This document shows positions 8,591 to 16,772 of a stretch of 64,000 nucleotides of DNA, one piece after another. The stretch spans positions 1 through 64,000 of the forward strand of contig NZ_JAMXOE010000027.1 in the NCBI RefSeq assembly GCF_024055575.1. The letters are read 5' to 3'. How positions within the stretch are numbered: position 1 is the first letter of the stretch; each line of letters starts with the position of its first letter. Below the pieces are notes generated by a model. That model was not told the DNA's origin. It worked only from the letters and a program-made list of their open reading frames with translations, and ran no database searches. A program made the position numbers and the translations under genes. This DNA comes from Mucilaginibacter flavidus (lineage in GTDB: Bacteria; Bacteroidota; Bacteroidia; Sphingobacteriales; Sphingobacteriaceae).

Positions 8591-9202
8591 TTATTTTAAT
8601 GGAGGCAGCAGGTCCGCAGTTAAATAATAATTGTACTGTTCATCGGTCAGGTTAAACTTTTCCCTTATCATCAGCAGGCGGTCTAACTCAAATAGCTCGC
8701 TCTCGTAATCGCGCACGTAATTGTAGGCGCAATATGTAACTTGTCCGTCACTGTCGAAATTAAATCTACAGTAGTTAGGTTCCAGGTCGTTACTATACTC
8801 GCCAAGGTACTTTGTTGTTTGCTCGTAAACAGGTTCGCCTGAAATCAGATTTATTGGTTGCGTACACAATATAAAATCGTTCGCATCAGCCAAAAACTTC
8901 CATTTTTCGGTCAACTGATTTGCGGTATATGAATTTACCCGGATGATGGTAAAATCACCGTACTTTTCCCTTTCCCGTATGCTGAATGGAACGTTGTACT
9001 GATTCAATTTTTCCCTTGCTTCCTCCTCTGTTTCGTCAATGTCTTTATAGTAGTGAATATTTTGAAGCTTATTATTATCAAAAAAATCCTCCTTTTTAAT
9101 CACATCGCCAGGCATAACAAATACTTTCGAATACTCGCCCAACAATGCGGTTTGTTGCTCGGTAATTTGGTTATCCATGTAATCTTTGAAAATAACTTTC
9201 AT
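8591..9202 (-). CDS. Unrecognised cytosolic protein inserted between cydA and cydB
   Basis: 203 residues, acidic, no signal peptide or membrane helix. Aromatic and Asp/Glu-rich patches are frequent (EDFFDNNKLQNIHYYKDIDE, YNYYLTADLLPPLK). Three cysteines (FILCTQ, NYCRF, TYCAY) could bind metal or haem, but there is no CxxC. It starts 6 nt after cydA and ends 4 nt before cydB, so it must be co-transcribed and is probably translationally coupled with the oxidase. An assembly, haem-insertion or regulatory role is inference from position alone. I recognise no family. Confidence 0.75.
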   Translation of the reverse strand: MKVIFKDYMDNQITEQQTALLGEYSKVFVMPGDVIKKEDFFDNNKLQNIHYYKDIDETEEEAREKLNQYNVPFSIREREKYGDFTIIRVNSYTANQLTEKWKFLADANDFILCTQPINLISGEPVYEQTTKYLGEYSNDLEPNYCRFNFDSDGQVTYCAYNYVRDYESELFELDRLLMIREKFNLTDEQYNYYLTADLLPPLK

Positions 9203-9208
9203 CCTGTT

Positions 9209-10537
9209 TTAAATTAATTCCAGTTCAGTTTTTCGGTCGTACAGTTCGGGTACCATCTTTATCTGCCTGCTTAATAAAAACACTACTGCTACGCTTAAAA
9301 TAAGGTAAACTGCGGTGAACAGGTAAAACGAATAATGTATGCCCGGCATTGGTGTAACGGCTTCGCTTGTACGCATCACTCCCTGTATAATCCAGGGCTG
9401 GCGGCCCACTTCGGTAACCGTCCAGCCGGCCTCAACAGCTATAAAACCAAACGGGGTAGAAAGGATAAATAAATTAAGAAACCATTTTTTAGATAGCCAG
9501 CTACGCTTTTTCCAAATCGCTACAAAATACAATATTCCAACAAGCATCATTGTCGAACCGATGGCTATCATAATTTCAAATGCGATATGTGTTACTGTGA
9601 TAGGGGGCTGATTTTTAATAGGGATGGTGTCCAAACCTTTAACAGGCTGCTTAAAGTTGTCATATACTAAAAAGCTTAATAACCCCGGTATCTCAATGCC
9701 ATAGTTTACTTTTTTATTAGCAGTATCTGGCAAACCACCAATGGTTAAAGGCGAGTAGGGTTGGGTATGGAAATAAGCTCCCATGGCTGCCAGTTTAGCG
9801 GGCTGCTTTTCGGCTGCATTTTTTGCGGATATATCGCCGTTGAATGGTTGTAATATCGCCGCAATGGCCCCGAAAACTATTGCTATTCGAAACGCTTTGG
9901 TATGAAACGGCACGTTCTGTTTTCGCGCTATCATTAAAGCATGAATACCGGCTACAGCAAAGCCCGTTGCTGAAAAGGCCGCAATAGTCATATGCAAAGC
10001 TTCTGAAAACCAGGAGCCATTGAACATGGCTTTTATCGGGTCGATATTCAGGTATTGGCCGTTGACATAGTCAAATCCGGAAGGACTGTTCATCCATGAA
10101 TTTGCCGATACCACCAAAATGCCCGAAGCTATCCCGCTAACGCCTACCATTATCCCGGTTATCCAATGGAACCATTTGTTAAACCTGTTCCACCCATACA
10201 GGAAAAAGCCCAACGCAATCGCTTCAATAAAAAATGCAACACCTTCCAGCGAAAATGGCATCCCGAATATAGGCCCGGCATGCTCCATGAATTTTGGCCA
10301 AAGCAAGCCAAGCTCGAACGACAAAATAGTGCCTGATACTGCACCTGTAGCGAAGAATATAGCCACGCCTTTGCTCCAGGCCTGTGTGATGTTCTTGTAA
10401 ACAGGTTCGCCGGTTTTTATCCATTTATAATGTGATATGGCCATGAATACCGGCATAACCATACCAATGCAGGAATATATGATGTGAAAGCCAAGTGAAA
10501 TGGCCATTTGCGACCGCGCTGCTAAAAAATCATTCAT
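9209..10537 (-). CDS. cydA: Cytochrome bd ubiquinol oxidase subunit I
   Basis: 442-residue haem-bearing subunit. Landmarks: the N-terminal helix with a haem-ligand histidine (SLGFHIIYSCIG), SANSWMNSPSG, SEALHMTIAAFSATG, the Q-loop-proximal GDISAKNAAEKQPAKLAAMG, and GRQPWIIQG near the C-terminus. At 442 residues it belongs to the short Q-loop type rather than the E. coli-type long loop. It lies 15 nt downstream of the DUF6691 gene. Grouping a bd oxidase with thiosulfate-type sulfur transporters hints at use under sulfide or redox stress, where bd oxidases are less inhibited than haem-copper oxidases; this link is inference. Confidence 0.95.
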   Translation of the reverse strand: MNDFLAARSQMAISLGFHIIYSCIGMVMPVFMAISHYKWIKTGEPVYKNITQAWSKGVAIFFATGAVSGTILSFELGLLWPKFMEHAGPIFGMPFSLEGVAFFIEAIALGFFLYGWNRFNKWFHWITGIMVGVSGIASGILVVSANSWMNSPSGFDYVNGQYLNIDPIKAMFNGSWFSEALHMTIAAFSATGFAVAGIHALMIARKQNVPFHTKAFRIAIVFGAIAAILQPFNGDISAKNAAEKQPAKLAAMGAYFHTQPYSPLTIGGLPDTANKKVNYGIEIPGLLSFLVYDNFKQPVKGLDTIPIKNQPPITVTHIAFEIMIAIGSTMMLVGILYFVAIWKKRSWLSKKWFLNLFILSTPFGFIAVEAGWTVTEVGRQPWIIQGVMRTSEAVTPMPGIHYSFYLFTAVYLILSVAVVFLLSRQIKMVPELYDRKTELELI

Positions 10538-10552
10538 TGTAATTATATTTTA

Positions 10553-10963
10553 TTATTCGGGCAGCCGCTCGCGCAGCAATCCATAAACCCATGTTCCGGC
10601 TATGGCACTTAGCAATGTTACGAAAGTCACTAAGAAGCCGCTTCCAATTTGTGCGAATAACGGGCCCGGGCAAGCGCCGGTAATTGCCCAGCCTACGCCA
10701 AATATCAGCCCTCCAAATATATTGCCTTTGCTGAATTCCTTTTTCGGTATAACAACTTCTTCACCTGCGGTGGTTTTGATGTTGAATTTTTTGATGATGA
10801 ACACCGAAATCATCCCCACCACAATGGCGCTGCCAATTATCCCATACATGTGAAAAGCCTGCAGCCTGAACATTTCCTGGATCCTGAACCATGATATTAC
10901 TTCCGACTTTACCAGCACAATACCAAAAAATGCACCGGCAATTAAATATTTAATGTTCCGCAT
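10553..10963 (-). CDS. YeeE/YedE half-transporter (DUF6691)
   Basis: 136 residues with about four transmembrane segments. The signature cysteine motif GACPGPLFAQIGSG lies in the third hydrophobic hairpin, as in YeeE/TsuA-type thiosulfate importers where cysteines pass on the substrate. The ATG overlaps the upstream stop as TAATG, indicating translational coupling with the other half-transporter. The two short halves together equal one full YeeE protein. Confidence 0.85.
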   Translation of the reverse strand: MRNIKYLIAGAFFGIVLVKSEVISWFRIQEMFRLQAFHMYGIIGSAIVVGMISVFIIKKFNIKTTAGEEVVIPKKEFSKGNIFGGLIFGVGWAITGACPGPLFAQIGSGFLVTFVTLLSAIAGTWVYGLLRERLPE

Positions 10964-11523
10964 TATAATTTAATAAGGTAAGGTAAAATAAACCAGGTGC
11001 TCACCAAACCACCTATCATAAAGCAGCAGGTAGCAACTAAGGATGGCCACTGCAGGGTTGCAATACCCATTATGGAGTGACCTGATGTACAGCCGTTAGC
11101 CCACCGGGTTCCAAAACCAACCAAAAAACCGCCTACAACCATGAACACAAAGCCCCGCAACGTTAGCAATTGCCGAAAGCTGAAAATATCATTTGGTAAA
11201 AGTCCGCTGAAATCTTTAATGCCCTGGTGTTTAAGGACTGCTGTTGTGTCGGCAGATAGTTTAACGGCGTGCTGCCCGTTTAAAAAATGTGCGGCTATAA
11301 ATCCGCCCGCCACTACGCCTGCAACAAAAAACAAGTTCCATGCCTCTCTTTTCCAGTCGTACTTAAAAAAGGAAATATTTGCCGGGATGCATGCAGCGCA
11401 AATGTGTTTTAAAGACGAGGAGATGCCGAAAGGTTTATTGCCCGCAAGTAATAATATTGGCACAATAAGGCCGATAAGCGGGCCGGCAATATACCAGGGC
11501 CAGGGTTGTTTTAAAAATTCCAT
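10963..11523 (-). CDS. YeeE/YedE family sulfur-compound transporter subunit
   Basis: 186 residues. Hydrophobic helices and the essential-type motif WANGCTSGHSIMG mark it as the partner of the DUF6691 protein. Family members import thiosulfate or related sulfur compounds across the inner membrane. It is the first gene of the minus-strand operon that ends with cydB. A TAnnTTTG element is 17-24 nt upstream of the ATG. A 70-residue internal hydrophilic stretch (FLNGQHAVKLSAD...) separates the first and second helix groups. Confidence 0.87.
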   Translation of the reverse strand: MEFLKQPWPWYIAGPLIGLIVPILLLAGNKPFGISSSLKHICAACIPANISFFKYDWKREAWNLFFVAGVVAGGFIAAHFLNGQHAVKLSADTTAVLKHQGIKDFSGLLPNDIFSFRQLLTLRGFVFMVVGGFLVGFGTRWANGCTSGHSIMGIATLQWPSLVATCCFMIGGLVSTWFILPYLIKL

Positions 11524-11539
11524 TTGATGCGATGATGTA

Positions 11540-11547
11540 CAAATATA
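11540..11547 (-). promoter_or_regulatory. -7 promoter element of the sulfur-transporter/cyd operon
   Basis: Read on the minus strand this is TATATTTG, an exact TAnnTTTG, placing a start of transcription about 10 nt before the ATG at 11523. No clear -33 TTTG was found at the proper distance, so the call rests on one box. Confidence 0.4.
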
Positions 11548-11642
11548 TCCATAACTGAAAGGAAGTAAGGGGCCTTAAATATATGATTGCTAAATAGAAT
11601 ATTTCTAAATATTAGCCTGCATGATGATTTTTGAAAAAAAAG

Positions 11643-11676
11643 TTTGCATTGCTAATCAAAAAAATATATACATTTA
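11643..11676 (+). promoter_or_regulatory. Bacteroidota-type promoter for the 183-residue gene
   Basis: TTTG at 11643-11646 and TACATTTA at 11669-11676 (one mismatch to TAnnTTTG) are 22 nt apart, within the usual -33/-7 geometry. The implied transcript start near 11683 leaves a leader of about 30 nt before the TTG start at 11713, supporting that start. Confidence 0.5.
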
Positions 11677-11712
11677 CTACCGAATAATAGACCAAAATTT
11701 AAACCCAATTAA

Positions 11713-12264
11713 TTGAAACGGCTTATAGCTATAGCTTTATTGAGCATTCACCTGTTTAGCATGGGTGGATATTCGCTGCTGTTTCAATATTACATCCACC
11801 AGTCGGATGTTAAAATGGTAAAAGAAATCTTCGATAACAAGGTGGATAACTCCAAACTAATCGAGATAAAAATACCGGTTAACATGCCTACCATACAGGA
11901 CTGGGACGAATATGAAGTTATCACCGGGCAGATCCAGTTAAAAGATGCTTATTACAATTATGTAAGGTTAAGGATGACCCGCGATACCATGTATTTTGTT
12001 TGCGTGCCCAACACCAACAAAACACGGCTGGTTAATGCTAACATCATAACCGCAAAAGAAATTAACGATGTGCCAATCAGCAAAAAAGGGCACGATGCGC
12101 CAGTAAAAAAAGTAAACACTTTAAGTGAGTATAATATCCAGACGTTTCAGTACAACTATGTTGCTCCTGAAATGCAGCTTAAACCTAATGACAAATCTAT
12201 ATTTGTTAAAGTAACCAATCCGTTCATTGCCTCACCCGGCAAACCCCCTAATTTCGGCTGCTAA
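11713..12264 (+). CDS. Hypothetical membrane-anchored or exported protein
   Basis: 183 residues starting with TTG. That codon gives a sensible N-terminus (MKRLIAIALLSIHLFSMGG), a signal peptide or anchor; the next ATG would cut into it. The remainder is a hydrophilic, probably periplasmic domain containing two sets of alternating strands (KLIEIKIPVNMPTIQDWDEY; YVRLRMTRDTMYFVC) and a single C-terminal cysteine as the last residue (KPPNFGC). Similar small proteins occur in Bacteroidota next to outer-membrane proteins, but I know no function. It is separated from the next gene by 228 nt with a hairpin, so it may be transcribed alone. Confidence 0.72.
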   Translation: MKRLIAIALLSIHLFSMGGYSLLFQYYIHQSDVKMVKEIFDNKVDNSKLIEIKIPVNMPTIQDWDEYEVITGQIQLKDAYYNYVRLRMTRDTMYFVCVPNTNKTRLVNANIITAKEINDVPISKKGHDAPVKKVNTLSEYNIQTFQYNYVAPEMQLKPNDKSIFVKVTNPFIASPGKPPNFGC

Positions 12265-12419
12265 AGCTGCTTTATAACATTCTTTGTCGAGCCTTGTTGA
12301 GTTAAGGCATGTAATTTAATTTGTTTATAGCTTAAAATGGTGCATTGTGCTTTCGCATGCGGCGTTTTTTCTATAGTATTTTATCAAAGTCTTCCGCGCA
12401 GCTTTTCTATTTTACCGAT

Positions 12420-12436
12420 GCCGCTTACTTAGCGGC
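12420..12436. repeat. Short GC-rich hairpin
   Basis: GCCGCT and AGCGGC (12420-12425/12431-12436) flank a 5-nt loop, in an otherwise AT-rich 228-nt gap. There is no T-run. It could be an attenuator or an operator for the gene at 12493; position alone suggests regulation. Confidence 0.35.
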
Positions 12437-12492
12437 GCCAAATTAACCGTGTAACTTTTTATTTTTCATTCTTACATTTTTTAATTAAACCC

Positions 12493-13431
12493 ATGATTAA
12501 ATCTTTACAACTGTACCTATGCCGGTATTGTTTAGTTGTGTGCTGCTGCTTTGTGTTTTGCAAAACGGCGAGTGCGCAAACGGATGCCGATGCATTAATG
12601 ATCCCGAAAAATTACTTCTGTACAGGTGTCGTTTATACCCACAGCAGCTGGACTAACTATTGGGAGGGAACTTTTAAACGCGATAATGCCAACATCGGCA
12701 AGCTATCATCAAACACCTACACTGTTGTTGGCAATTACGGGCTAACCAACAAACTCGACTTTATTTTTATGGCCCCGTACGTTAAAACTAATGCTTCGCA
12801 AGGCACGCTTAAGGGCCAAAGCGGGGTACAGGACTTGACCCTGGCTTTAAAATATCTTGCCTACAACACAGAAATTGGCAAAGGCATTTTTAGCGTACAT
12901 GCTATTGCCGAAGGCTCGATCCCTTTGACCAATTACGAACCAGATTTTCTCCCGGTATCTATCGGCTTACACAGTAAAAGTATTTCGCTTCGCGGATTAC
13001 TAAACTACCAGGTAAAACAATTTTTTATTGCCGGCGCAGGCCAATATGTTTTACGCAGTAATATAACCATCGACAGGAACGCCTACTACACCGACCACTT
13101 GATTTATAGTAACCAGGTTGATATGCCCAATGTAACCAACTTTTTAGTAAGCGCTGGTTACCGAAGCCTGAAATTAAATATTGAAGGTATTGTTTCAAAA
13201 ACTACTTCGATAGGCGGTTTTGATATCCGTAAAAACGACATGCCTTTCCCAAGTAACCGCATGAATATGACAACTGTGGGTGGTCTTGCAAAATACAGCT
13301 TCGAAAACCTTACAGGTCTTGAACTTGTCGCAGGAGGCAATTACGTTGTAAGTGGGCGTAATGTTGGCCAAAGTACCAACCTTTTCGCCGCTGTGTACTA
13401 TATTTTAGACTTTAACAAAAAAACTAAATAG
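12493..13431 (+). CDS. Outer-membrane beta-barrel-like protein (MetA-pathway/transporter type)
   Basis: 312 residues with a cysteine-rich signal peptide ending at ASAQ (residue 29). The mature part consists of alternating amphipathic strands with aromatic girdles (NYWEGTFKRD, YTVVGNYGLTNKLDFIFMAPY, DLTLALKYLAYN, LSAVYYILDF-like FAAVYYILDFNK at the C-terminus), as in small outer-membrane channels of the phenol-degradation MetA type. It starts an apparent three-gene operon, with a 7-nt gap to the PAP2/haloperoxidase lipoprotein, and a second barrel-like protein third. The substrate is unknown; a channel serving the lipoprotein enzyme is plausible. Confidence 0.75.
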   Translation: MIKSLQLYLCRYCLVVCCCFVFCKTASAQTDADALMIPKNYFCTGVVYTHSSWTNYWEGTFKRDNANIGKLSSNTYTVVGNYGLTNKLDFIFMAPYVKTNASQGTLKGQSGVQDLTLALKYLAYNTEIGKGIFSVHAIAEGSIPLTNYEPDFLPVSIGLHSKSISLRGLLNYQVKQFFIAGAGQYVLRSNITIDRNAYYTDHLIYSNQVDMPNVTNFLVSAGYRSLKLNIEGIVSKTTSIGGFDIRKNDMPFPSNRMNMTTVGGLAKYSFENLTGLELVAGGNYVVSGRNVGQSTNLFAAVYYILDFNKKTK

Positions 13432-13438
13432 ATAAACC

Positions 13439-14995
13439 ATGAAAAAACAAATACTATATGTAACGACGCTGGTAACCTTAACAGCATCAGTTTTTTTAGG
13501 GTCGTGTAATAAAGCGGTAACCGATCGTACAACGGCTTACCCGGCCCTCGCACCGGCAAACATTGATTTGAACGCAGACACCTGGAAACCTGTATTGATA
13601 AAAGACCCCACAGTTTTTAACGTTCCGGCTCCGGATGCAACCAATACCCCTGCATACGTTGCAGATTTGAATGAAATTAAATCGTACCAGGGTAAACTGA
13701 CTGACGACCAGGCAGCTATTGTAAAATATTGGAGTGCAGGCGCTGTTTTAAGGTGGAACGAAATTTTGCGCGATTTGGTAGCAAAGCACAATGTGCCTCC
13801 TTATCAAAACGCCGATGGTACTTATCCGGCGCCAAGCTCAACCAACCCGTTTGCGTATCCAATTTTCCCGTTTGCAAATCCGCCTTATGCTGCACGCGCA
13901 TATGCGTATGTAAGCGCCGCACAATATGATGCGTTGGTTACTGCCTATCACTTTAAAAACATGTACAACCGCGCTGCACCTTATACTTTTGATGCGACTA
14001 TAAAGCCGCTTATTCCCAAATCGGCGTTGCCATCGTATCCAAGCGAAGATGCAGTGGTTTCGGGCGCTACGGTTGAAATAATGAAACTGTTGTTCCCGGC
14101 GGATATCGGGTATATAGAACAAAAAGCAGCCGATGAAAAGTTATACCGCATTATGGCAGGAGCCAATGTTAGAGGGGAACTAAACGCTGGTGAAGCGTTA
14201 GGCACCCAGGTAGCCGATGTTTTTGCAGCCCGCGCCCGTACCGACCGTGCCGGCAAAGCAATTGGGACCCCGGCCCTATGGACACAATTGCAAACACAAA
14301 CAGCGGCGAAAGGCGAAACCTTTTGGATAAGCCAGGACGCACCTAAACGCCCGCCGATGTTGCCATTGTTTGGCAAAGTACTGCCGTTTTTGTTCGACAC
14401 ACTTACGGTTGTAGCCTTAAGGCCACCACCGCCGCCGCTTACGAATTCAGACGCATTTAAAAAAGAAGTTGCTGAGGTGCTTACTTATAGCGAAAACCCA
14501 ACACGCGAGCACCAGGCGACTGTGGAGTTTTGGGCCGATGGTGTTGGTACGTACACTCCGCCAGGGCATTGGAATGCGATTGCAGCTGACGAATTTGTAA
14601 AACAAAACTACAGCGAAGTTCGCTGGGCCCGCAACTTTGCTTTGCTAAACATGGCTGAAATGGATGCCGCTATTGTGTGCTGGGATACCAAATATTTTTA
14701 TTTTAACCAGCGCCCTACACAGGCAAACCCCAAAATTAAAACGCTAACCGGCCTGCCAAATTTCCCGGCATATACATCCGGTCACTCAAACTTTAGTGGT
14801 GCGGCCGCAGCAGTGCTAAACTATTTATTACCCGACCGGGGGACCAAATTTACCGATTTAGCTAACCAGGCATCATTGTCACGGCTTTACGGAGCAATCC
14901 ACTACCGGTCGGATATAGATGCAGGTATGCAAACCGGTACAAAAGTAGGCCAATATGCCGTACAGCGCGGCAAAACAGACGGCTCAGGAAATTAA
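13439..14995 (+). CDS. PAP2/vanadium-haloperoxidase superfamily lipoprotein
   Basis: 518 residues. A type II signal with lipobox LGSC puts the mature N-terminal cysteine at about residue 23. The phosphatase/haloperoxidase motifs are complete in the C-terminal quarter: K418-x6-RP (425-426), SGH (447-449, in YTSGHSNFSGA) and SR-x5-H488-x3-D492 (SRLYGAIHYRSD). The long helical N-terminal region with FWADG...PPGHWN is typical of bacterial vanadium-dependent haloperoxidase-like proteins. It may be an acid phosphatase or a haloperoxidase; the fold binds phosphate or vanadate alike and sequence does not decide. It is flanked by two putative outer-membrane barrels, so it probably acts at the cell surface or in the periplasm. 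Confidence 0.9.
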   Translation: MKKQILYVTTLVTLTASVFLGSCNKAVTDRTTAYPALAPANIDLNADTWKPVLIKDPTVFNVPAPDATNTPAYVADLNEIKSYQGKLTDDQAAIVKYWSAGAVLRWNEILRDLVAKHNVPPYQNADGTYPAPSSTNPFAYPIFPFANPPYAARAYAYVSAAQYDALVTAYHFKNMYNRAAPYTFDATIKPLIPKSALPSYPSEDAVVSGATVEIMKLLFPADIGYIEQKAADEKLYRIMAGANVRGELNAGEALGTQVADVFAARARTDRAGKAIGTPALWTQLQTQTAAKGETFWISQDAPKRPPMLPLFGKVLPFLFDTLTVVALRPPPPPLTNSDAFKKEVAEVLTYSENPTREHQATVEFWADGVGTYTPPGHWNAIAADEFVKQNYSEVRWARNFALLNMAEMDAAIVCWDTKYFYFNQRPTQANPKIKTLTGLPNFPAYTSGHSNFSGAAAAVLNYLLPDRGTKFTDLANQASLSRLYGAIHYRSDIDAGMQTGTKVGQYAVQRGKTDGSGN

Positions 14996-15047
14996 CTAAA
15001 TCCACAACAAACAAATACTCAATTACACACAAACCCTACATTAAATT

Positions 15048-16148
15048 ATGAAACATACTTTTAGAATTGTCTTAACACTTGCATTATTCGTTCTCTTTAC
15101 CAAATCAAATACTTTCGCACAAGGTTGTGTAGCCATACGCAGCACTGGTGGCCTTTGCACAATGAGCGAACATCCAGATAGCCTGGCACCCCAGGGCAGC
15201 TGGCTTTTTAATGCCAACAGCCGCTACTTTCGTTCATTTAGACATTTTGTTGGTAAAGACGAACAAAAACAACGTATCCAACAGGGTACAAACGTTATTA
15301 ATCACGCTTTTACCCAGGATTTTAGTTTAACCCGCAATTTTAATAACCGTTGGTCATTTGCCTTAGATTTACCACTTGTACTTAACAACAGGTCATCTTT
15401 ATATGAACATGGTGGTGCAAACCGCAGGTCGACTCAATCAGCCGGGATAGGTGACATTCGTTTAACAGGATACCGCTGGCTGTTGAATCCTGCAACCGCA
15501 CATAATGGTAATATCCAGCTTGGGTTAGGTGTTAAACTGCCGACAGGAAAGTACGGCGCTACCGACGACTTTTACAATGTTGGGCCTAACGGCGGGTCGC
15601 GCGTTGGCCCGGTTGACCAATCGATACAACCAGGTGATGGCGGTTGGGGTATCACTACAGAAATAAACGCTTACTATAACTTTACCCATAATTTTGGTAT
15701 GTATGGTACATTCTTTTATTTGTTTAATCCGCGCGATGAAAATGGTGTATCAACCGCAAGAGGCGGTACACCAAGTGCAACAGCGATAGCCAATACAAGC
15801 GCAGTTATGAGCGTGCCAGATCAGGAACTGGTTAGGATTGGATTTAGTTTAGGAACAAAAAGCCTGGATTTTTCGGCGGGGGTACGATACGAGTGCTTAC
15901 CTGTTAAAGATATAATTGGTAAAAGTGATGGATTCCGGAGACCAGGTTACATACTGTCAGCTGAGCCAGGTGTTACCTACAGACTTAAGAAATTCTCGGT
16001 ATATGCGTTTGTTCCAGTTGCTGTAATGCGCGATCGTACGCAAAGCGTAGCCGATATGCGAACTACAGCGCTGACAGGAAAATACGCACATGGCGATGCA
16101 GCATTTGCCGACTACGTTGTAAACGTAGGCGCAAGCTTCAGATTTTAA
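15048..16148 (+). CDS. Outer-membrane beta-barrel-like protein
   Basis: 366 residues with a signal peptide ending near TFAQ (residue 25). Repeated amphipathic strands include FSLTRNFNNRWSFALDLPLVLNN, IQLGLGVKLPTGKYG, NAYYNFTHNFGMYGTFFYLF and the terminal ADYVVNVGASFRF, whose last residue is phenylalanine as in many barrel proteins inserted by the BAM complex. A serine/glycine-rich loop near residue 240 looks surface exposed. It is the third gene after the PAP2-type lipoprotein, spaced 52 nt, and is followed by a strong terminator. Likely a channel or adhesin; substrate unknown. Confidence 0.75.
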   Translation: MKHTFRIVLTLALFVLFTKSNTFAQGCVAIRSTGGLCTMSEHPDSLAPQGSWLFNANSRYFRSFRHFVGKDEQKQRIQQGTNVINHAFTQDFSLTRNFNNRWSFALDLPLVLNNRSSLYEHGGANRRSTQSAGIGDIRLTGYRWLLNPATAHNGNIQLGLGVKLPTGKYGATDDFYNVGPNGGSRVGPVDQSIQPGDGGWGITTEINAYYNFTHNFGMYGTFFYLFNPRDENGVSTARGGTPSATAIANTSAVMSVPDQELVRIGFSLGTKSLDFSAGVRYECLPVKDIIGKSDGFRRPGYILSAEPGVTYRLKKFSVYAFVPVAVMRDRTQSVADMRTTALTGKYAHGDAAFADYVVNVGASFRF

Positions 16149-16173
16149 GATAGAGTTGATTGTTTGATTTATT

Positions 16174-16208
16174 AAAGCCGGGCGTGAGATACCCGGCTTT
16201 TTATTTTT
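16174..16208 (+). terminator. Rho-independent terminator
   Basis: AAAGCCGGG (16174-16182) and CCCGGCTTT (16192-16200) form a perfect 9-bp stem around a 9-nt loop, followed by TTATTTTTAT. It ends the 12.5-16.1 kb operon. Confidence 0.9.
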
Positions 16209-16215
16209 ATGTTTG
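16208..16215 (+). promoter_or_regulatory. -7 promoter element for the ridA-like gene
   Basis: TATGTTTG is an exact TAnnTTTG directly after the terminator T-run, 25 nt before the ATG at 16240. No -33 box is evident at standard spacing. Confidence 0.35.
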
Positions 16216-16239
16216 TTTTCAAATACTACCTTTTTAATA

Positions 16240-16704
16240 ATGAATACTGCAGATCAGAATTTTGCCGCGCTGGGTCTTAACCTGCCGCCGGCACCAAAAC
16301 CACTTGGCGTTTACAAGCCATGCTTAATTGATGGAAAATATTTATATGTATCAGGTCATGGAACTGTACAGGACGATGGTAGTCTTATCATCGGTAGAAT
16401 TGGCGATACCATTACAATGGAAGAAGGAAAGCTGGCAGCACGCCAGGTCGGTCTCGCAATACTGGCTACCATAACCGCTAACCTCGGAACTTTAAATAAA
16501 GTGAAAAGGGTAATAAAGGTATTGGGAATGGTTAACTGCACGCTCGATTTTGAAAAACACCCTTTCATTATCAACGGTTGCAGCGAATTGTTTGCAAAAG
16601 TTTGGGGTGAAGATAATGGCATAGGCGTACGGAGCGCGGTAGGAATGGGCTCGTTGCCGGATAATATCCCGGTGGAAATTGAAGCTTTGTTTGAACTTTT
16701 TTGA
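16240..16704 (+). CDS. RidA (YjgF/YER057c/UK114) family protein
   Basis: 154 residues. The family deaminates reactive enamine/imine intermediates released by PLP enzymes. Recognisable are LYVSGHGTVQDDGS, the QVGLAILATITANLG helix, and LGMVNCTLDFEKHPFIINGCSELFAKVWG with the concluding SAVGMGSLPDNIPVEIEALFEL. It is slightly longer than core RidA and belongs to the YjgH/YoaB-like branch with an extended N-terminus. The key arginine is in GVRSAVG. ATG 16240 is chosen; TTG 16213 overlaps the promoter box. Its neighbour encodes a PLP enzyme, a fitting partner. Confidence 0.9.
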   Translation: MNTADQNFAALGLNLPPAPKPLGVYKPCLIDGKYLYVSGHGTVQDDGSLIIGRIGDTITMEEGKLAARQVGLAILATITANLGTLNKVKRVIKVLGMVNCTLDFEKHPFIINGCSELFAKVWGEDNGIGVRSAVGMGSLPDNIPVEIEALFELF

Positions 16705-16772
16705 GTAAGTCAGTAAAGTCAGTGAAGACCGAAAGATGTTTTAGGATTAACTAAATAAGACCGTTTTCAATA

